DNA of 64,000 nucleotides, taken from Polytrichum commune. Taxonomy: Eukaryota; Streptophyta; Polytrichopsida; Polytrichales; Polytrichaceae. Shown here piece after piece: positions 21,425 through 32,931 of this stretch; the stretch's first letter is position 1, and each line of letters begins with the position of its first letter. The stretch is from assembly GCA_950295325.1 (NCBI GenBank), contig OX485804.1, positions 14,074,001 through 14,138,000 of the forward strand, given 5' to 3'. The notes below the pieces were generated by a model that saw only the letters and a program-made list of their open reading frames with translations, was not told where the DNA came from and ran no database searches. A program made the position numbers and the translations under genes.

Positions 21425-22461
21425 TGGCCCGGCCCCTCACTCCCCACCCGACTTTAGCTAATAAGCCTAGAAGTTGGTTCTAAAAACACGGCCTTCACAC
21501 CGTCAACATTCTATACTGCCCAGCCTAGTTGGCAAATGATGTTGCATGGTTTGAGGGCGGAGGTTCTAATGCCCCCTCCCCACTTGACATTAGCTAAGCC
21601 TAAAAGTGGGTTCTTAAAAATGATGAGTGTTCACACCATTGACATTATCTAGTGCCGAGCCTAGTTGGCAAATGATGTGGCATGGTTTAAAAGTGGAGGT
21701 TTTAAGCTAAAAACTACCGACCCTCCCATCGGTACCTAGACATGAGGCAAGAATGTAGGACCTCTAAAAGTGTTGCCTCCCGCCCTTGTGATTGGTTGCT
21801 TTTAGTCTTAGCTATGAGGGCACGAGGAGCTCCATTAACAAAAACCGATGGTAAGTATTAAGGCATTTGGGGATGGGACAAAAACTATCCAACATTCATT
21901 GGTTGGTAGATAAAGCAATGAACATGTGTGAAAGCTACTTAACTAAAACCTACTTGGAAATCTCTAGAGCAAGTTCTTGTAGGTGCATTGGGATGGCCGG
22001 ACGTGTCCGCTATAACCGAGGGAGCTTTACCTGGGTTTTAGGGAAGTCTTTGGTTATTTGCTAATGTCAAGTGGGGAGGGGGCATAAGCCTCAAGCACCG
22101 ACCCTCCCATCGGTAGTGTCGCCTCCCGCCTTTGTGATCGGTTGTTGTTTAGTCTTAGCCATGAGGGCACGAGGGGCTGCATCAACAAAAACCCACGGTA
22201 ATTAAGATAGATGAGCAATCATGCATTTGGCGATGGGACAAAAACTACCCAACATTCATCACTTGGTAGATAAAACCATGACCGTGTGTGAAAGCCACTG
22301 AACGAAAACCTACTCAACAGTCTCCGGAGCAAATTCTTGTAGGTGTATTGGGATAGCCGGACGCCTCCGCCATAACCGGGGGAGCTTTATCCGACAATTA
22401 TTAGGAAAGACTTTGGTTATTTGGTAAAGTCGGTCAGGTGGGGGAGGGGGGCGGGGGGGCA
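21425..22461. mobile_element. Family D element, outer copy, split by another family D copy
   Basis: The left end is TGGCCCGGCCCCTCACTCCC and the right end closes with GTGGGGGAGGGG and a GC-rich run to GGGGCA. After removing the inner insertion (21570-22084 plus its 3-bp duplication) the length is about 519 bp, matching the solitary 514-bp copy at 47859-48372. Shared internal words are 'cctagttggcaaatgatgt', 'accgaccctcccatcggta', 'cgcctcccgcc.ttgtgat', 'ggatgggacaaaaacta' and 'ggagctttac'. Confidence 0.65.
21570..22084. mobile_element. Family D element, inner copy
   Basis: 515 bp. The left end TGCCCCCTCCCCACTTGAC matches the complement of the right end TGCCCCCTCCCCACTTGAC exactly. It is flanked by TAA on both sides (21567-21569, 22085-22087). 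It interrupts the outer copy between 'gcggaggttc' and 'gcctcaagcaccgacc', sequence that is contiguous in relatives. The 3-bp duplication is compatible with PIF/Harbinger or CACTA types; the superfamily is left open. Confidence 0.7.
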
Positions 22462-22630
22462 TTTTCTTTGATCGATATTTAACACGGGAAGGAAAGGGAA
22501 GTGAGGAAATTGTGATGCTGTGATTGAAGTGGGCGGGGCCTTTGATGGCCGGGCAGTTGATTGGATTGCCGGCCAGTACCCACAAACTTTCAATAAACTT
22601 CTCAGGCCTTGCCAGTGAGGTATACCACTG

Positions 22631-22661
22631 TTTTTTTTTTTGGGGGGGGGGGGGGGGGGGG
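22631..22661. repeat. T11-G20 homopolymer junction
   Basis: Eleven T directly followed by twenty G. This could be a strong secondary-structure (G-quadruplex-prone) site or a sequencing artefact. Confidence 0.9.
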
Positions 22662-22879
22662 CTTATGCGGACAGTCTTCTATGATTGGACCGTGGTACTT
22701 ATATGCGTGGTAAGTTGTATAGCAAGGCTTGTGTACGACTCCTAGAAGCCGACGTGGATGTTTTTGTCTGAGGGGATTTGCCTGAACGGTCCTAACTCTA
22801 TAGAGCTTTCAACTGTGCGGTCAAATCCGTTTTTGTTGAATAGGGGTGGATCGTTTTAGATGATTTTGGAACGATTTCG

Positions 22880-23110
22880 TTTCGATCTTTAGGGGGTACA
22901 AACCGGACACTGGAAAGATATGTGTTACTTTGGGATTGGGTTGTATGCTTGAAATATACACACACCATGTTGGGTTCTAGAGTGATCCTCTAGCAAACAC
23001 ATTTGGGAAACTCTTTGTGGTGAGTGAGTGATAGAGAAAATGACTCTTCACTTTGAATTCTTCTGACGTTTGCAATCTCTACTTCGATTTCAGGATTTCA
23101 ATACACAATC
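22880..23110. repeat. Family F dispersed repeat, copy 3
   Basis: Contains 'tgttactttgggattgg', 'tgcttgaaatata', 'ttgggttctagagtgatc' and 'gactcttcactttgaa' in the family F order. It is the most diverged of the three copies. Confidence 0.4.
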
Positions 23111-23149
23111 TTTGTTATAGGCGTTGGCTAAGTTGGATGGGCCCCAAAT

Positions 23150-23430
23150 CGTGATAAAATTGGTTGAAACCAAAGCGTTTTCGAGTCCAATCAGTAACAT
23201 GTCGATAGCTTTGAGTCGATTTCTATCGGTTTAGAACATACTCTGTAGACTCCACTAAATTGATCGACAATGTGCCTAAAGTCTTGAAATTCAACTGGTT
23301 ATCTCTCAAATTTCACTGGCTCACCCATAACTGCATTTTTCAACTAGTTTAGCGTGGGTTACCATTTGGAGTTGTTCATCGCTGTAAAAATGATACGGAG
23401 AGTATCACTTTCTACCCAAACAACATAAGC
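23150..23430. mobile_element. Family A element, long variant
   Basis: A diverged family A body ('gtaacatgtcgatag', 'aaattcaactggttatctc') is followed by the same extension as at 10345-10595. The extension reads 'agcgtgggttaccattt', 'gagagtatcactttctaccc' and 'aaacaacataagcagc'. Confidence 0.5.
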
Positions 23431-24190
23431 AGCTAGTACGCACACCGAAGACAACGATAACAACATCGTTGGTTAAAAACAAGCATGTCGGTCCAAAAGG
23501 AAGGCTATAGCCACACATGACTCCGAATGGTGGCCCACACTAATTAAGACAATTTGGTGTAGCGGCAAGATCTCCCGGTTGTCGTAAAATCATAGCAGTT
23601 GGCGAAGCGCGAGGCCCGAAAAGAGACATACATGTATAGTGGAAGTTATTGGATCGGGTGACAGGTACATAGGTCGTAAATAACTCGACATCGCTTCCAT
23701 CCATTTATGGTGATGAAAACGAGTCCATCGATCATCACTCGCAACCGATTGATGAAGAAGAAGGCCCGCCCGGGGTCATCATGGAGACCTTTTACCGAGT
23801 AGTTTGTTTCCATTCATGGCCGACCGATCTTCCCTGCTGTGAAGTAATAAGTGTGTGGACTCCATGACCACAGTTAATAACTGGGCGTGTGTACCAGGAA
23901 TAAGACAATTCTAGGGGTCTCAACTCCTCTTCAATGTTCCGGTTCTTATTGCATGACAATTGGTAGATGATTATGAGCAGACTAGCTACTGCCATCTATG
24001 AGTTATGAAGTGGACCTCCTCTGACATGGGAAAGGGTTACTAGCTGGTCCTTTGAAGTTTGGAGCATCATATATGATAAGAAAACTCCTGAGTTTGGGAT
24101 AAGATATGCAAATACGTACCCGGATTGGTGTACTGCAATCATCCGAGGTCGAGGGAGTACAACAATTTTCAGTCTATGTACACATAAATC
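23431..24190. other. No gene seen
   Basis: Mixed-composition non-coding sequence. I recognise no element or gene here; the - frame at 23792-23995 is unsupported. Confidence 0.3.
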
Positions 24191-24199
24191 CCCAACCTA

Positions 24200-24768
24200 G
24201 GGCCACTTCACACACAAGGCTAAAGGCAATGTGAGAGCTCTCATTGGTCGAAAATGCCGAGACCGTCCAAGTTCACTTCACACTAGGAGGTGAAGGTCTA
24301 AAGGTTCAAAGAAAAGTTCGTGGATGAAAAGTCTACGTGGAGTCCTACATGGCAGGTTGTGGATAAGGATGCATGGTTTGTCGGAAGTTGGGTCAGGCCC
24401 ACCTCCGAGAGGTAGGACTGACGCAAATTCCGGGAGACCGTGACTTTTAAATATATATATATTTTCCAACGAGACAAATCTTAAGATAGATTGCAAGGCA
24501 AATTCCAAGACAGACAAACACCATCAAGTAATTCTCTTAAATTGATAGAGTTTGAGACATATTATATTGAACCAAATCCTCCCTCTTTTTCCGCCAACAA
24601 AATATGCAATGGTCGTGCAACACAGTCCATTCTCACTTCACACTATGCTTGAGGGCCCGTGAGTACATAAAACGGCTTTCCCAACACCCATGGTACGGCC
24701 TTTGGATGAGAGTCAAGGGTCCTCACCATTACAAGGTCACGGCTCTTGGTTCATGTGTGAAGTGGCCC
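24200..24768. mobile_element. Harbinger/Tourist-like element, uninterrupted copy
   Basis: 569 bp. The left end GGGCCACTTCACACACAAGG matches the complement of the right end GGGCCACTTCACACATGAAC. The flanks are CTA (24197-24199) and TTA (24769-24771), one base different. This copy preserves two sites that are occupied by hAT-like insertions in the relative at 58309-60155: 'cacactaggaggtgaagg' (about 24281) and 'cacctccgagaggtaggact' (about 24400). It therefore serves as the empty-site reference. Confidence 0.75.
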
Positions 24769-24829
24769 TTAGCTAGTGGGAAAAAGGCTTAGGATTTTGC
24801 AATGGCCATGTTAAAGTTACATGTAATAG

Positions 24830-25210
24830 AATTGTGGGTTTGATCTTTCTTTGAGGAAACTTTCTATTAAGGGCTCGTTAGCTACTCATTGTGTAGTGGA
24901 GTTTTTTTTGAAAGTTGGGTGAAATTCTTGGGATCTTTTCTTTTGCACTTTTCAAATTTTGAGAGGATTTTAGGATCTAAAATAGGGTACACGCATGGGA
25001 CCTGCTGTCCTAAAACACGGAGCGGCCTATGCAAGGCTAGCTTGGCCCACCCATTCTAGTAGGACGAGCTATAAAGTCGGTTTTTATTAACATGACACCA
25101 CTCTTTGTGTATGAGAAACTAAGCATAAAGAAAACTTGGGTGTCTTTGTGTTAATTCTCATAAACTCTTGGTTGGGGACTAAACCCATGATTAGGTTTGC
25201 TTTACTTTAT
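24830..25210 (+). repeat. Dispersed repeat, inverted relative of 55870-56260
   Basis: Shared with the complement of 55870-56260: 'gtttgatc.ttctttgag.aaa', 'ctttctattaag.gctcg', 'gcaaggctagcttggccca', 'cattctagtaggac' and 'ttaattctcataaa'. Divergence is moderate. Termini and class are unknown. Confidence 0.5.
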
Positions 25211-26329
25211 GAACAACTCTATTGATTAGGGGCTTGGGAAAAATCTATACTCTCTAGGTTCATAGTTGATTCATTCCATGACAACCATTGACACATAATA
25301 TCATTCAACAATGGAGCCTACTTCAATAATTCCCAACCTATCAATGGGATGTTCAAAAGGGCTCCATATTCAGTCTGAAATTGTTTTGATCTCATTATGA
25401 ATCAACAAGTTGTTGGCTATTCTAGTTGAGATGGCCCACAACAACACCCAAGGTAGATGAGGCTAATTTGGTTAGCTCCTCCTCCTCCTCCTCCTCCTCC
25501 TCCTCCTCCTCCTCCTCCTCCTTTGTTAAGCTTGGCAACAAAGAAAAGTACAATTTATGTTCATACTTGATTTTTGTCCAATGGCGCACCAGAATGAACC
25601 CTAACATATGTGGATGGAGTGTTTGGGATGACAACACAAATTTCATCCAAAGTGATGTTAAACAAGGCAAGTACCAAAAAATTATTGTGGGCCACACTAA
25701 TTTCCAACCCACATGAATTTCCCACCCACACTAGCTAGTTAGACAAAACAATGCACTATTGTCATCCATACATTCAAAAACACGATGAGGTTGATATGAT
25801 ATGTGCCAACTTTTGTTGTAAGTAAACCCAAACCCAACTCATAACCTAAAGCCAACACTATGTATCACTATCATATAGTGGGAGTCACCAAATGCAAGAT
25901 TATAATTACCTAGTGTTGATTTAAAGTTAAGTGTCAGTTATGGGCATGCCTATCATTGGTGGAAGGCAATTTTTCCGTGCCACAAATCTCAAGTGGTCAG
26001 CTTAACTTCCTCAAACTTTGAAGACTGAAAATTTGTAAATAAAAAAATAAAATGTGAGAAGGGGGTCGTTTCTTGCGATATAGACGATGCTTTTGATGGG
26101 CTTACCTAGCACATGGATGGTGGACGCGTGCTTCGAATCCAAGTGAGCTCCATTTACTACTTTCTACCAAGCATTTAAAACTCATCGTGTGTTTATGATA
26201 CAAATATAATACCATTTCCTAGTCAACTATTGACCTTTGTGAATCAATAGTTAAAAGGGTGCAAGGTTGGCATAGGGTCACGTAGTAGAAAACTACAGTG
26301 TAAGTAACACACAAATGGAGGTCTTATCC
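25211..26329. other. No gene seen, except a microsatellite
   Basis: Non-coding. The overlapping + and - frames across 25422-25716 exist because of the (TCC)n run and its complement, and encode low-complexity Ser or Glu tracts. They are not called as genes. Confidence 0.4.
25476..25522. repeat. (CTC)n microsatellite
   Basis: About 15 uninterrupted CTC trinucleotides in 47 bp. Confidence 0.95.
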
Positions 26330-26450
26330 AACCATAACACTAATATAATCCGTAATAGTGATATGTGGGACTGACAATATTATGTGAAATATTCCCCACA
26401 TTCCAAGTTTATGAGGACATGCTACTTATGACAAGACGAGACCTTTTGGA
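26330..26450. mobile_element. Degraded relative of the 14.7-kb hairpin MITE
   Basis: Contains 'gatatgtgggactgacaatatt' and 'tgaaatattccccacattcc', which resemble the left arm and loop of 14665-14816. The second arm is poorly preserved. Confidence 0.4.
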
Positions 26451-27130
26451 CGTAACGTGTATTGTGGGTGGGTCTACAATACTACGCGTGACTCACATGG
26501 TGTGCTCATGTGTCGTAAACCTTTTTCACCTCTAGGAACGAAATGATGGAGGAAGATGAGCATGATCAAGGGGATAGTAATGATACGAACAAATTATTGA
26601 CATGAATCCTAGGACCTTGCTCCTTGCACACTTTTATCTACCTAGCCGGCTAGCTAGTGCTCCGTGATGTCTTGGGTAAAAGGCTCATCCATTTGAGAGG
26701 GTGCGAATGCAATGAGTTCTATGATTTACATAAACTACAACATGGCCATGTTGATTTGATTCCCAAAATGACATCATAGAGCCCCATAGTGATCGATTTG
26801 TTAGGATCAAGTTGGATGAAACGGTCCTTGATCTATAGGAACCTTGCTCCTACTATTCCCCATTCATTCATCCATGATGGATGGATGGACGGATGAGTTT
26901 GCCCACACGCCACAAAGCCCGAGCCTTCCGTATCGCCTACCCTACATCCCATCTACTATAGCATCTTTTTTAAAACAGAATTTGGTACAATATGCATTGA
27001 ACTTAAGAGCATTGAAGCCCTGAAAACTTCGTGCCATTTTACTTACGAGTCATACTTCATTGCAGGTGGTGAATTATGGGAGGAGCTAGCTAGCCTCTCT
27101 TTATGAAAAATATGGTCAATGATTTTTGTG
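26451..27130. other. No gene seen
   Basis: Non-coding interval with (GGAT)n-like words at about 26877-26895. Nothing else supported. Confidence 0.35.
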
Positions 27131-27449
27131 TGTGCCAGTCAGATGTTTGGGCATAATGATGCTAGTGTTTCCAAGTCCAACCAGTTACATCATGTTGACA
27201 TCTTTTGGTTTTTCTTTATTAATTTGAGGTATATCCCATAGATTCCTTTAAAATGATGGGAAACTTTCCTGAAGTCTTGAACTTTAACCAGTTATTTCTT
27301 TCTCAAACTTAACCGGTTCATCTGCACCGGTCATTTCTGCACCGGTTTATTTCTTGAACTTTAACCGGTTCATCTGCACCGGTTATTTCTGCATCAGTTA
27401 TTTCTCGAACTTAACTGGTTTAAGTAGCGGTCGGTTCTCCCTGTTCATT
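27131..27449. mobile_element. Family A element with internal expansion
   Basis: A typical family A body, but the 'ccggttcatctgcaccggt' segment and its neighbour 'ttatttct.gaactt.aacc' are repeated in irregular tandem between about 27290 and 27420. This lengthens the element to about 320 bp. The right end is TCGGTTCTCCCTGTTCAT. Confidence 0.6.
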
Positions 27450-29007
27450 CGTGCCAGTTTCTCCAGAAATGCTACTTAATTAAGGTACCTACTACGTGAA
27501 GGAGAAATAAATCAACCCACAAAGGAGGCCTTCTTTTTGGTAATGGCAAAACAATGATGTTCGGGAACTTTTTACTCACTTTTATCCTTTTACCTCTTTA
27601 CTTTCCCAAAAGAGTATCAAAGTGTGATCTGTACTTCAAGACTGTTGTATCTTCAATATGTATTTCTCACATCTATGAATACCAACTGCACCTCCTATGC
27701 AAAGGGGCGTAGGCTTTCCAATTTATGGCAATGCAAGCAAGTACAACTAAGTTAGGGCTTGAGCTTTGTGGTGTCTCCGTAACTTAATCTCATTCATCAT
27801 GGTTGAACGAGCCACGATGAAAAAGGAAAAGAAAGAAACCCCCTCGCTTATGTATATATAAGATGGAGGGCCGATTCATTTCCAACTATAGTTCAAGGGT
27901 CTTTTGATATCGTTGGGGTTGTTTATCGAATTTCAACTGTTCTAGTTCATTATGCGTTACCAAACATAGTAATCATACTACAATGTTGTTGTGACTTGGG
28001 TTTCTCTTGTGATGATGCCTATGTCCAAATCACAAACTGTTGTTATTCTAGTACGAATGACACATCCACAAAGCTTTGCAGGGTTGTTGTTATCCTTATT
28101 AAAGTTGTTTGCTTTTCACTATGTGTACCCTAGAAAGTTGTCTTGCTCTATGCTAACAAGCTCCAATAACCTTAACATAACGTATGTTGTTCTTTTTGAC
28201 AATGAAACAAAATCCTTCATTCCGATTATCTAAGTAATCAATTTCACAAAATTAAAAAAACGCGTAGACATATTTCGGTCATTCCTAGGAGACGGCACAT
28301 CATATACACGAGGCTCAATCTCAAGACAAGACTCCGAAAATCATTGACTCTTGTTACTCATGTTGACTCCTCCTTGTTGTTCTATCTACCGTATGTATGT
28401 ATGTACTCCATGAGTCCGTTGGCCCCAAACATCATACAAATTGCTCAAAAAAGGGCACTTGGTAGTATATGATAGAGGCTACCCATCCCACATCGTCGGC
28501 AGTACTAGCTTGCTTACTTACGGAAAAGCCTTCTAGACAATGATATTCCTACGGGGCTATCCATTGCCATTCTTGCTTTATGCCGCCCCCAACAATCATT
28601 CACCGGACTTGTTGTCATTCACAACCACTTACGAGCAATCACTATCACTCTATGATAGGTGGTGTGATTCTACTCTATGACACTTAACTTACCCGATCCA
28701 ATAAACAACTCATTTCGGGACACACAACAAAACACCACACTACAAACCAAAAGGAAAACGAGATGAAACCAAAGCAAAAACGAAAATGAAATCAAAACTC
28801 TCCATCATAGTTGTGAAAGAAAGCCACACTTGGACTTGTCGAAAACGTCACGATTGGTTCGTAGATGCACCTTGACATACAAAGACCACACATGGACGGG
28901 TACCATAGGTAGCGAGATAGGAGAATTAATTGAGAGGAGATGAGACAATGGGGTCAGTCTAGGTGGGATCGTTTGTTTGAAATTCGTGATGGAGGGTGTC
29001 ACACCAA
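27450..29007. other. No gene seen
   Basis: About 1.5 kb without a supported gene. The + frame at 27991-28233 (80 residues, possibly one hydrophobic stretch) is not recognised and no splice or promoter context stands out. Confidence 0.3.
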
Positions 29008-29019
29008 TGTTCATCGACC

Positions 29020-29187
29020 TGGTTTTTTTTTTTCTTTTTTGGAACACATGAGGCGCTTGACAACCTGGCTAGTTTTCGGTCAAGCGAAGAGACGATTTCA
29101 TGGCCGGGAATCGAACCGCCAACCACTCCGCTCGGTTTGGGCACCTTTCCACTATCATCCAGTAGTTTAGGGTCATCTCAGACCGTA
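29020..29187 (-). mobile_element. tRNA-derived SINE, short form
   Basis: On the - strand: a head with 'ccctaaactactggatgatag', the B-box-like GGTTCGATTCC, a short body and a poly-A tail (T-run at the left end). The imperfect 12-bp duplications TGTTCATCGACC (29008-29019) and TGCTCATCAACC (29188-29199) flank it. Confidence 0.75.
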
Positions 29188-29199
29188 TGCTCATCAACC

Positions 29200-29829
29200 C
29201 ACATAACATTTCATAATTAGCCTCTCATTGTTGCTCCCTTTCTAGGCCGGGAGTGCACAAAGAGAGGTTGCATGGGTTCCGGAATTCCCACCCAGTTTTG
29301 CCCGCTCCATGTCACGCTAATTTTTAACTAGGCTAATCTACTTAAAATAGGAGTCACACACTCATGCACACCTTCACACCAAACATAACACAAACATAAC
29401 ACAAACATGATGAAATCGGTGGATGCAAGTTGCGAGCCAAATGGTTGAAGTTTCACAAACTTATGGGAATACAAATCACCCAACCAATCTAAAGGAACTA
29501 TACAACTTAGCCACGATGCTCTTAATTTCTTGAGACATAACCGATACTCACTATAGATTGCCTAATACACGGTTCAAGGCATTTTTCTAAAGTAAAACTA
29601 CATTTTCACATGTTGTTGCAACATTGGGATTTGGCACTCAAAGTGTTGAAGCAGGTAGAATTTAGCCCTTTGCAGTCGTGTACCGAAGAGAGTGTTCATG
29701 TGGGATTCAAGCGGGCTTTAGCCAACGTAGGATCCGCACGTGGCACACTTTGAAGGCGGAGTGATGATTGTTTTGTTGGAATAGAGAGTCCTATACATGA
29801 TAGTGTACTTCCACCAAGTTTCCACCAAC
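29200..29829. other. No gene seen
   Basis: Non-coding sequence with a short direct repeat 'aacataacacaa' at about 29385-29407. Confidence 0.35.
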
Positions 29830-29831
29830 TA

Positions 29832-30027
29832 CATTGAATATGACGTTTAGTGTCACTTGCTACTTAAGTTTTACACAATGCTATGTCTTTTCACTATTGA
29901 TGCAAATGTTCCATAATGTCCAAACTACCAATTTAATAATTGTTTGTAAAAAAATGAGGTATATAGTAAATAGATATAGCATTGTGTAATTTAAAATTAG
30001 TAAGTGACACTAAATATCATATTTAGT
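29832..30027. mobile_element. Stowaway-like MITE, family B
   Basis: Flanked by TA at the left (29830-29831), with a left end CATTGAATATGACGTTTAGT and a right end that reads back as CTAAATATGATATTTAGTGT followed by CACTTAC. About 196 bp, within the family B size range. The right boundary is a few bases uncertain. Confidence 0.65.
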
Positions 30028-30029
30028 AT

Positions 30030-30423
30030 AATATATGTTTTCCTCAATTCAGTGTGGAAAATTAAATTAAAAAACCCATCAAATTAGGATGATTCACTTT
30101 AATAGAAGTTTTTTTTTGGGGATGAAATAAAGTGTCTTACTAAACTAACTGTTGATGGAAAATCATGGGCCTTCTGCATACGTAAAGTTTTGCAAGCACT
30201 TGCTGAAGTGAGAAATGTGTGTAAAATAGCTCCCGCTTTGTAAAGATCTTGAGACCCCTTGCATATATAATTTTCCCACCACTCTCAAAAGTGAACAAGT
30301 GTGCATGTCCACATTTAATAAGTCCACATTAAATAACGCGATGTTGGTTTAAGCCCATGCTACATTGTGAATGTAACCATGTACACTAATTTCTTCATTT
30401 AGTGGAATAATATGGTGCCATAC
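30030..30423. other. No gene seen
   Basis: AT-rich non-coding interval between two elements. Confidence 0.35.
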
Positions 30424-30425
30424 TA

Positions 30426-31583
30426 CCGTACTTTAAGGGCAGCTTCGGCACAAAATAATTCTAAAAATAGACGCCGAAAATTTTGGAAAATTATTGACAT
30501 TTTTTGCCGAATATAAAATTAATTAATTTTCAAAATTGCCGAAAAGTAAGAAATTTTAACTTCTCACTAGAATTTTACTTACACTGGAAGCATATATGAA
30601 TTCTGATGGAGAGAAGGTGCTCCTTTTGTAATCAAGCTCACTTACACTAGTCCACAAAGAATATGGGTTAAGAAGTAGCAAGACTCTAAGTGAGGCTTTT
30701 CAGATGTGTTGTACACAATTTTTTGGAGTCCAATTGAGCATAGAAGATGAAGTTTTATAGAATTTTGTCCAACTAACAAAAGTTGAGAAATCAAGTAATC
30801 TTCCACCCCCAACAAGTTTTGTGTCAAAATAAATCTTTATGCAAAAGATATGGACAAAACATTGCAGCTGTGTAAAGATCAAAAAATTAAAATGCGTTCA
30901 TAACAGTTTTTCGGAGCTCATTTGTGCATAGAAGATCAACTTTTTTGGAATTTTGTTGCTCTATGAAAAGTTTAGAAATCAAGTAATCTTCCACCTCCAA
31001 CAAGTTTTGTGTCAAAATAAGTCTTTATGCAAAAGATATGGACAAAACATTGCAGCCGTGTAAAGATCAAAAAATTAAAATGCGTTCATAACAGTTTTTC
31101 GGAGCTCATTTGTGCATAGAAGATCAACTTTTTTGGAATTTTGTTGCTCTAAGAAAAGTTTAGAAATCAAGTAATCTTTCACCTCCAACAAATTTTATGT
31201 CATTTGAAGACTCTATGCAAAAGTTATGCGTGTTATAAAAATGAAGTCTAACTAGGTGCTTCACCTCAAACTTTACATATCCCATATGCATTGTTGAACA
31301 CAACTCCACTCTACTTGTATAAAGCACAGAGCATTCTCAATTCTTCACAAAATCGTGAAAGATTTACATCTTTTGTAAAACTCTTCACACAAATTGTGAA
31401 ATCGTGAATAAACATCCTTGTTTACCGTTAGATAATAAGTTCTTGGATGTATGCCGAAATTGCATTATTAAACTATTTAAAATGCTGAAATTTTTAGTAA
31501 TTTTTTTTTTGCCGCCGAACACTGTTTTTTTACTTTTAATAATTATTCGGCAAAAGAGCGCCGAAGCTGCCCTTAACGTACGG
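30426..31583 (-). mobile_element. TA-flanked inverted-repeat element with 188-bp array, copy 2 (opposite orientation)
   Basis: 1158 bp, TA at both flanks (30424-30425 and 31584-31585). It is the reverse complement of 6678-8023, with only scattered base changes. From each end to the array the distances are identical in both copies (393 bp and 388 bp). The whole length difference of 188 bp is one fewer tandem unit. Two frames of 60 and 61 residues are identical in both copies, which reflects recent common origin and not coding constraint. Confidence 0.78.
30815..31190 (-). repeat. 188-bp tandem array, two units
   Basis: The unit junction CCAACA lies at 30809-30814, 30997-31002 and 31185-31190, spaced 188 bp apart. 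It has one unit fewer than the copy at 7071. Confidence 0.9.
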
Positions 31584-31669
31584 TATTATCTACATCGCAT
31601 CATATTGATCAAGCGAATAGAGGTAAGCATGCCTCATTTGGTTACTCATCCTAAATGAACACTTATATT

Positions 31670-31910
31670 TGAGTGGTCTTTGGGTTAGGTGTGGATCTAA
31701 GAACATACACCAAAAAAGACATCATGTGTTCAAACATAAATTATCGGAGCAAGTGCTCACAATTCATCAACTATTTTAGGCTCAAATTTAAACATAATAT
31801 GGGGGTCTTCTACGATCGTCTGACAAGAAAAAATAATCTTGACTTTGACAATGGCTACAAGTGTGACTTGAATTTTCAAATCCGTCTCGCATTTCCTATC
31901 CTATGAGAAG
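31670..31910. repeat. Family E dispersed repeat
   Basis: Shares 'ttaggtgtggatctaagaac', 'acaccaaaa.agacat', 'ttgactttgacaatgg' and 'acaagtgtgacttg' in order with 32515-32770 and 45850-46220. Class unknown; termini not defined. Confidence 0.45.
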
Positions 31911-31968
31911 TGGGTGTATAGCTAGAAATATATGTTTGTGGCCTGCTTACCTTATGTCATTGACACAT

Positions 31969-32241
31969 GATCCGAGATGACCCTAAACTACCAGGTGATA
32001 GTGGAGAGGTACTCATTTCCGAATGGAGTGGTTGGCAGTTCGATTCCCGCTGTGAAATCTTCTGTCTACTTGACGGAAAAAAAAAACTAGTTAAGTAGGT
32101 AGAATGCCAAGAACCCACCCATCACAAGGTAGGCAGTAAACCCCACCCTGCACCAAGAGGATTCTTAAGTAGGGTAGGACCAACAGACTCAAATTCACAG
32201 CAGATTGCCCGACGTTGGCTATTTATTTATTTAATTATTTA
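31969..32241 (+). mobile_element. tRNA-derived SINE, long form
   Basis: Plus-strand copy with the head TCCGAGATGACCCTAAACTA, the A-box-like 'ggtgatagtggagagg', the B-box-like CAGTTCGATTCC, the long 3' domain and a TTTATTTATTTA-type tail. Flanks TCATTGACACAT (31957-31968) and TCATTGACAAAAT (32242-32254) are imperfect target duplications. Its layout matches the - strand copy at 13565-13827. Confidence 0.72.
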
Positions 32242-32254
32242 TCATTGACAAAAT

Positions 32255-32899
32255 ATCTATATAGTTACATAAACCCACACTATTAAAGAATGAAAAAAAC
32301 ACAACTCCAATGTAGGGTAAGGGCTTGCTGCAAGTGGATTCCTTGGGACCCACGTGTGCTAGACCCTTCCCCGGCATGAATAGTGAAGGGAATATCCACT
32401 AGCCAGGTTGGCAAGTGGATTAAGCTCCATAACTCTCAAGCTGTGAAAGACACGCTCCTGAAGCCATTCAAGCTAAGGTAAGTCTACCTTAATTCCAACA
32501 TAGCAATAATTGATATGTAGTTAGGCGTGGATCTAAGAATAGACACCAAAATGACACCTGTTTAAACCTATTCAAAAGATGTTGGATTACGTTCTCATAA
32601 TTTGCTAACTATTCCATGTTCCATAATCAACACAATAAGGGAAGGGGGGGGGGGGGGGATATTATGAGCATGAGAGTCTTCACTTTGATGATAAATGACA
32701 TCTTCACATGAACTCCAAAAGCTACAAGACAAATGGTTACAATCATAATTTGAATTTGCCATTGATTCCACACTGATTGTGAGTCCAAAGGGAAAGTGAT
32801 TGAACTAGGCATATCTACCTTAAAATGAATTCATCCTATAGTTCTTTATCCAAAAACTTATTAGATTGTTTCCAAATTCTCCCCATTAGTTGCCATGGA

Positions 32900-32931
<32 letters not shown>

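Noticed and set aside
25422-25716. Overlapping + and - frames with Ser and Glu tracts
   Set aside because: Both are produced by the (CTC)n run and its complement. Neither shows other protein-like features.
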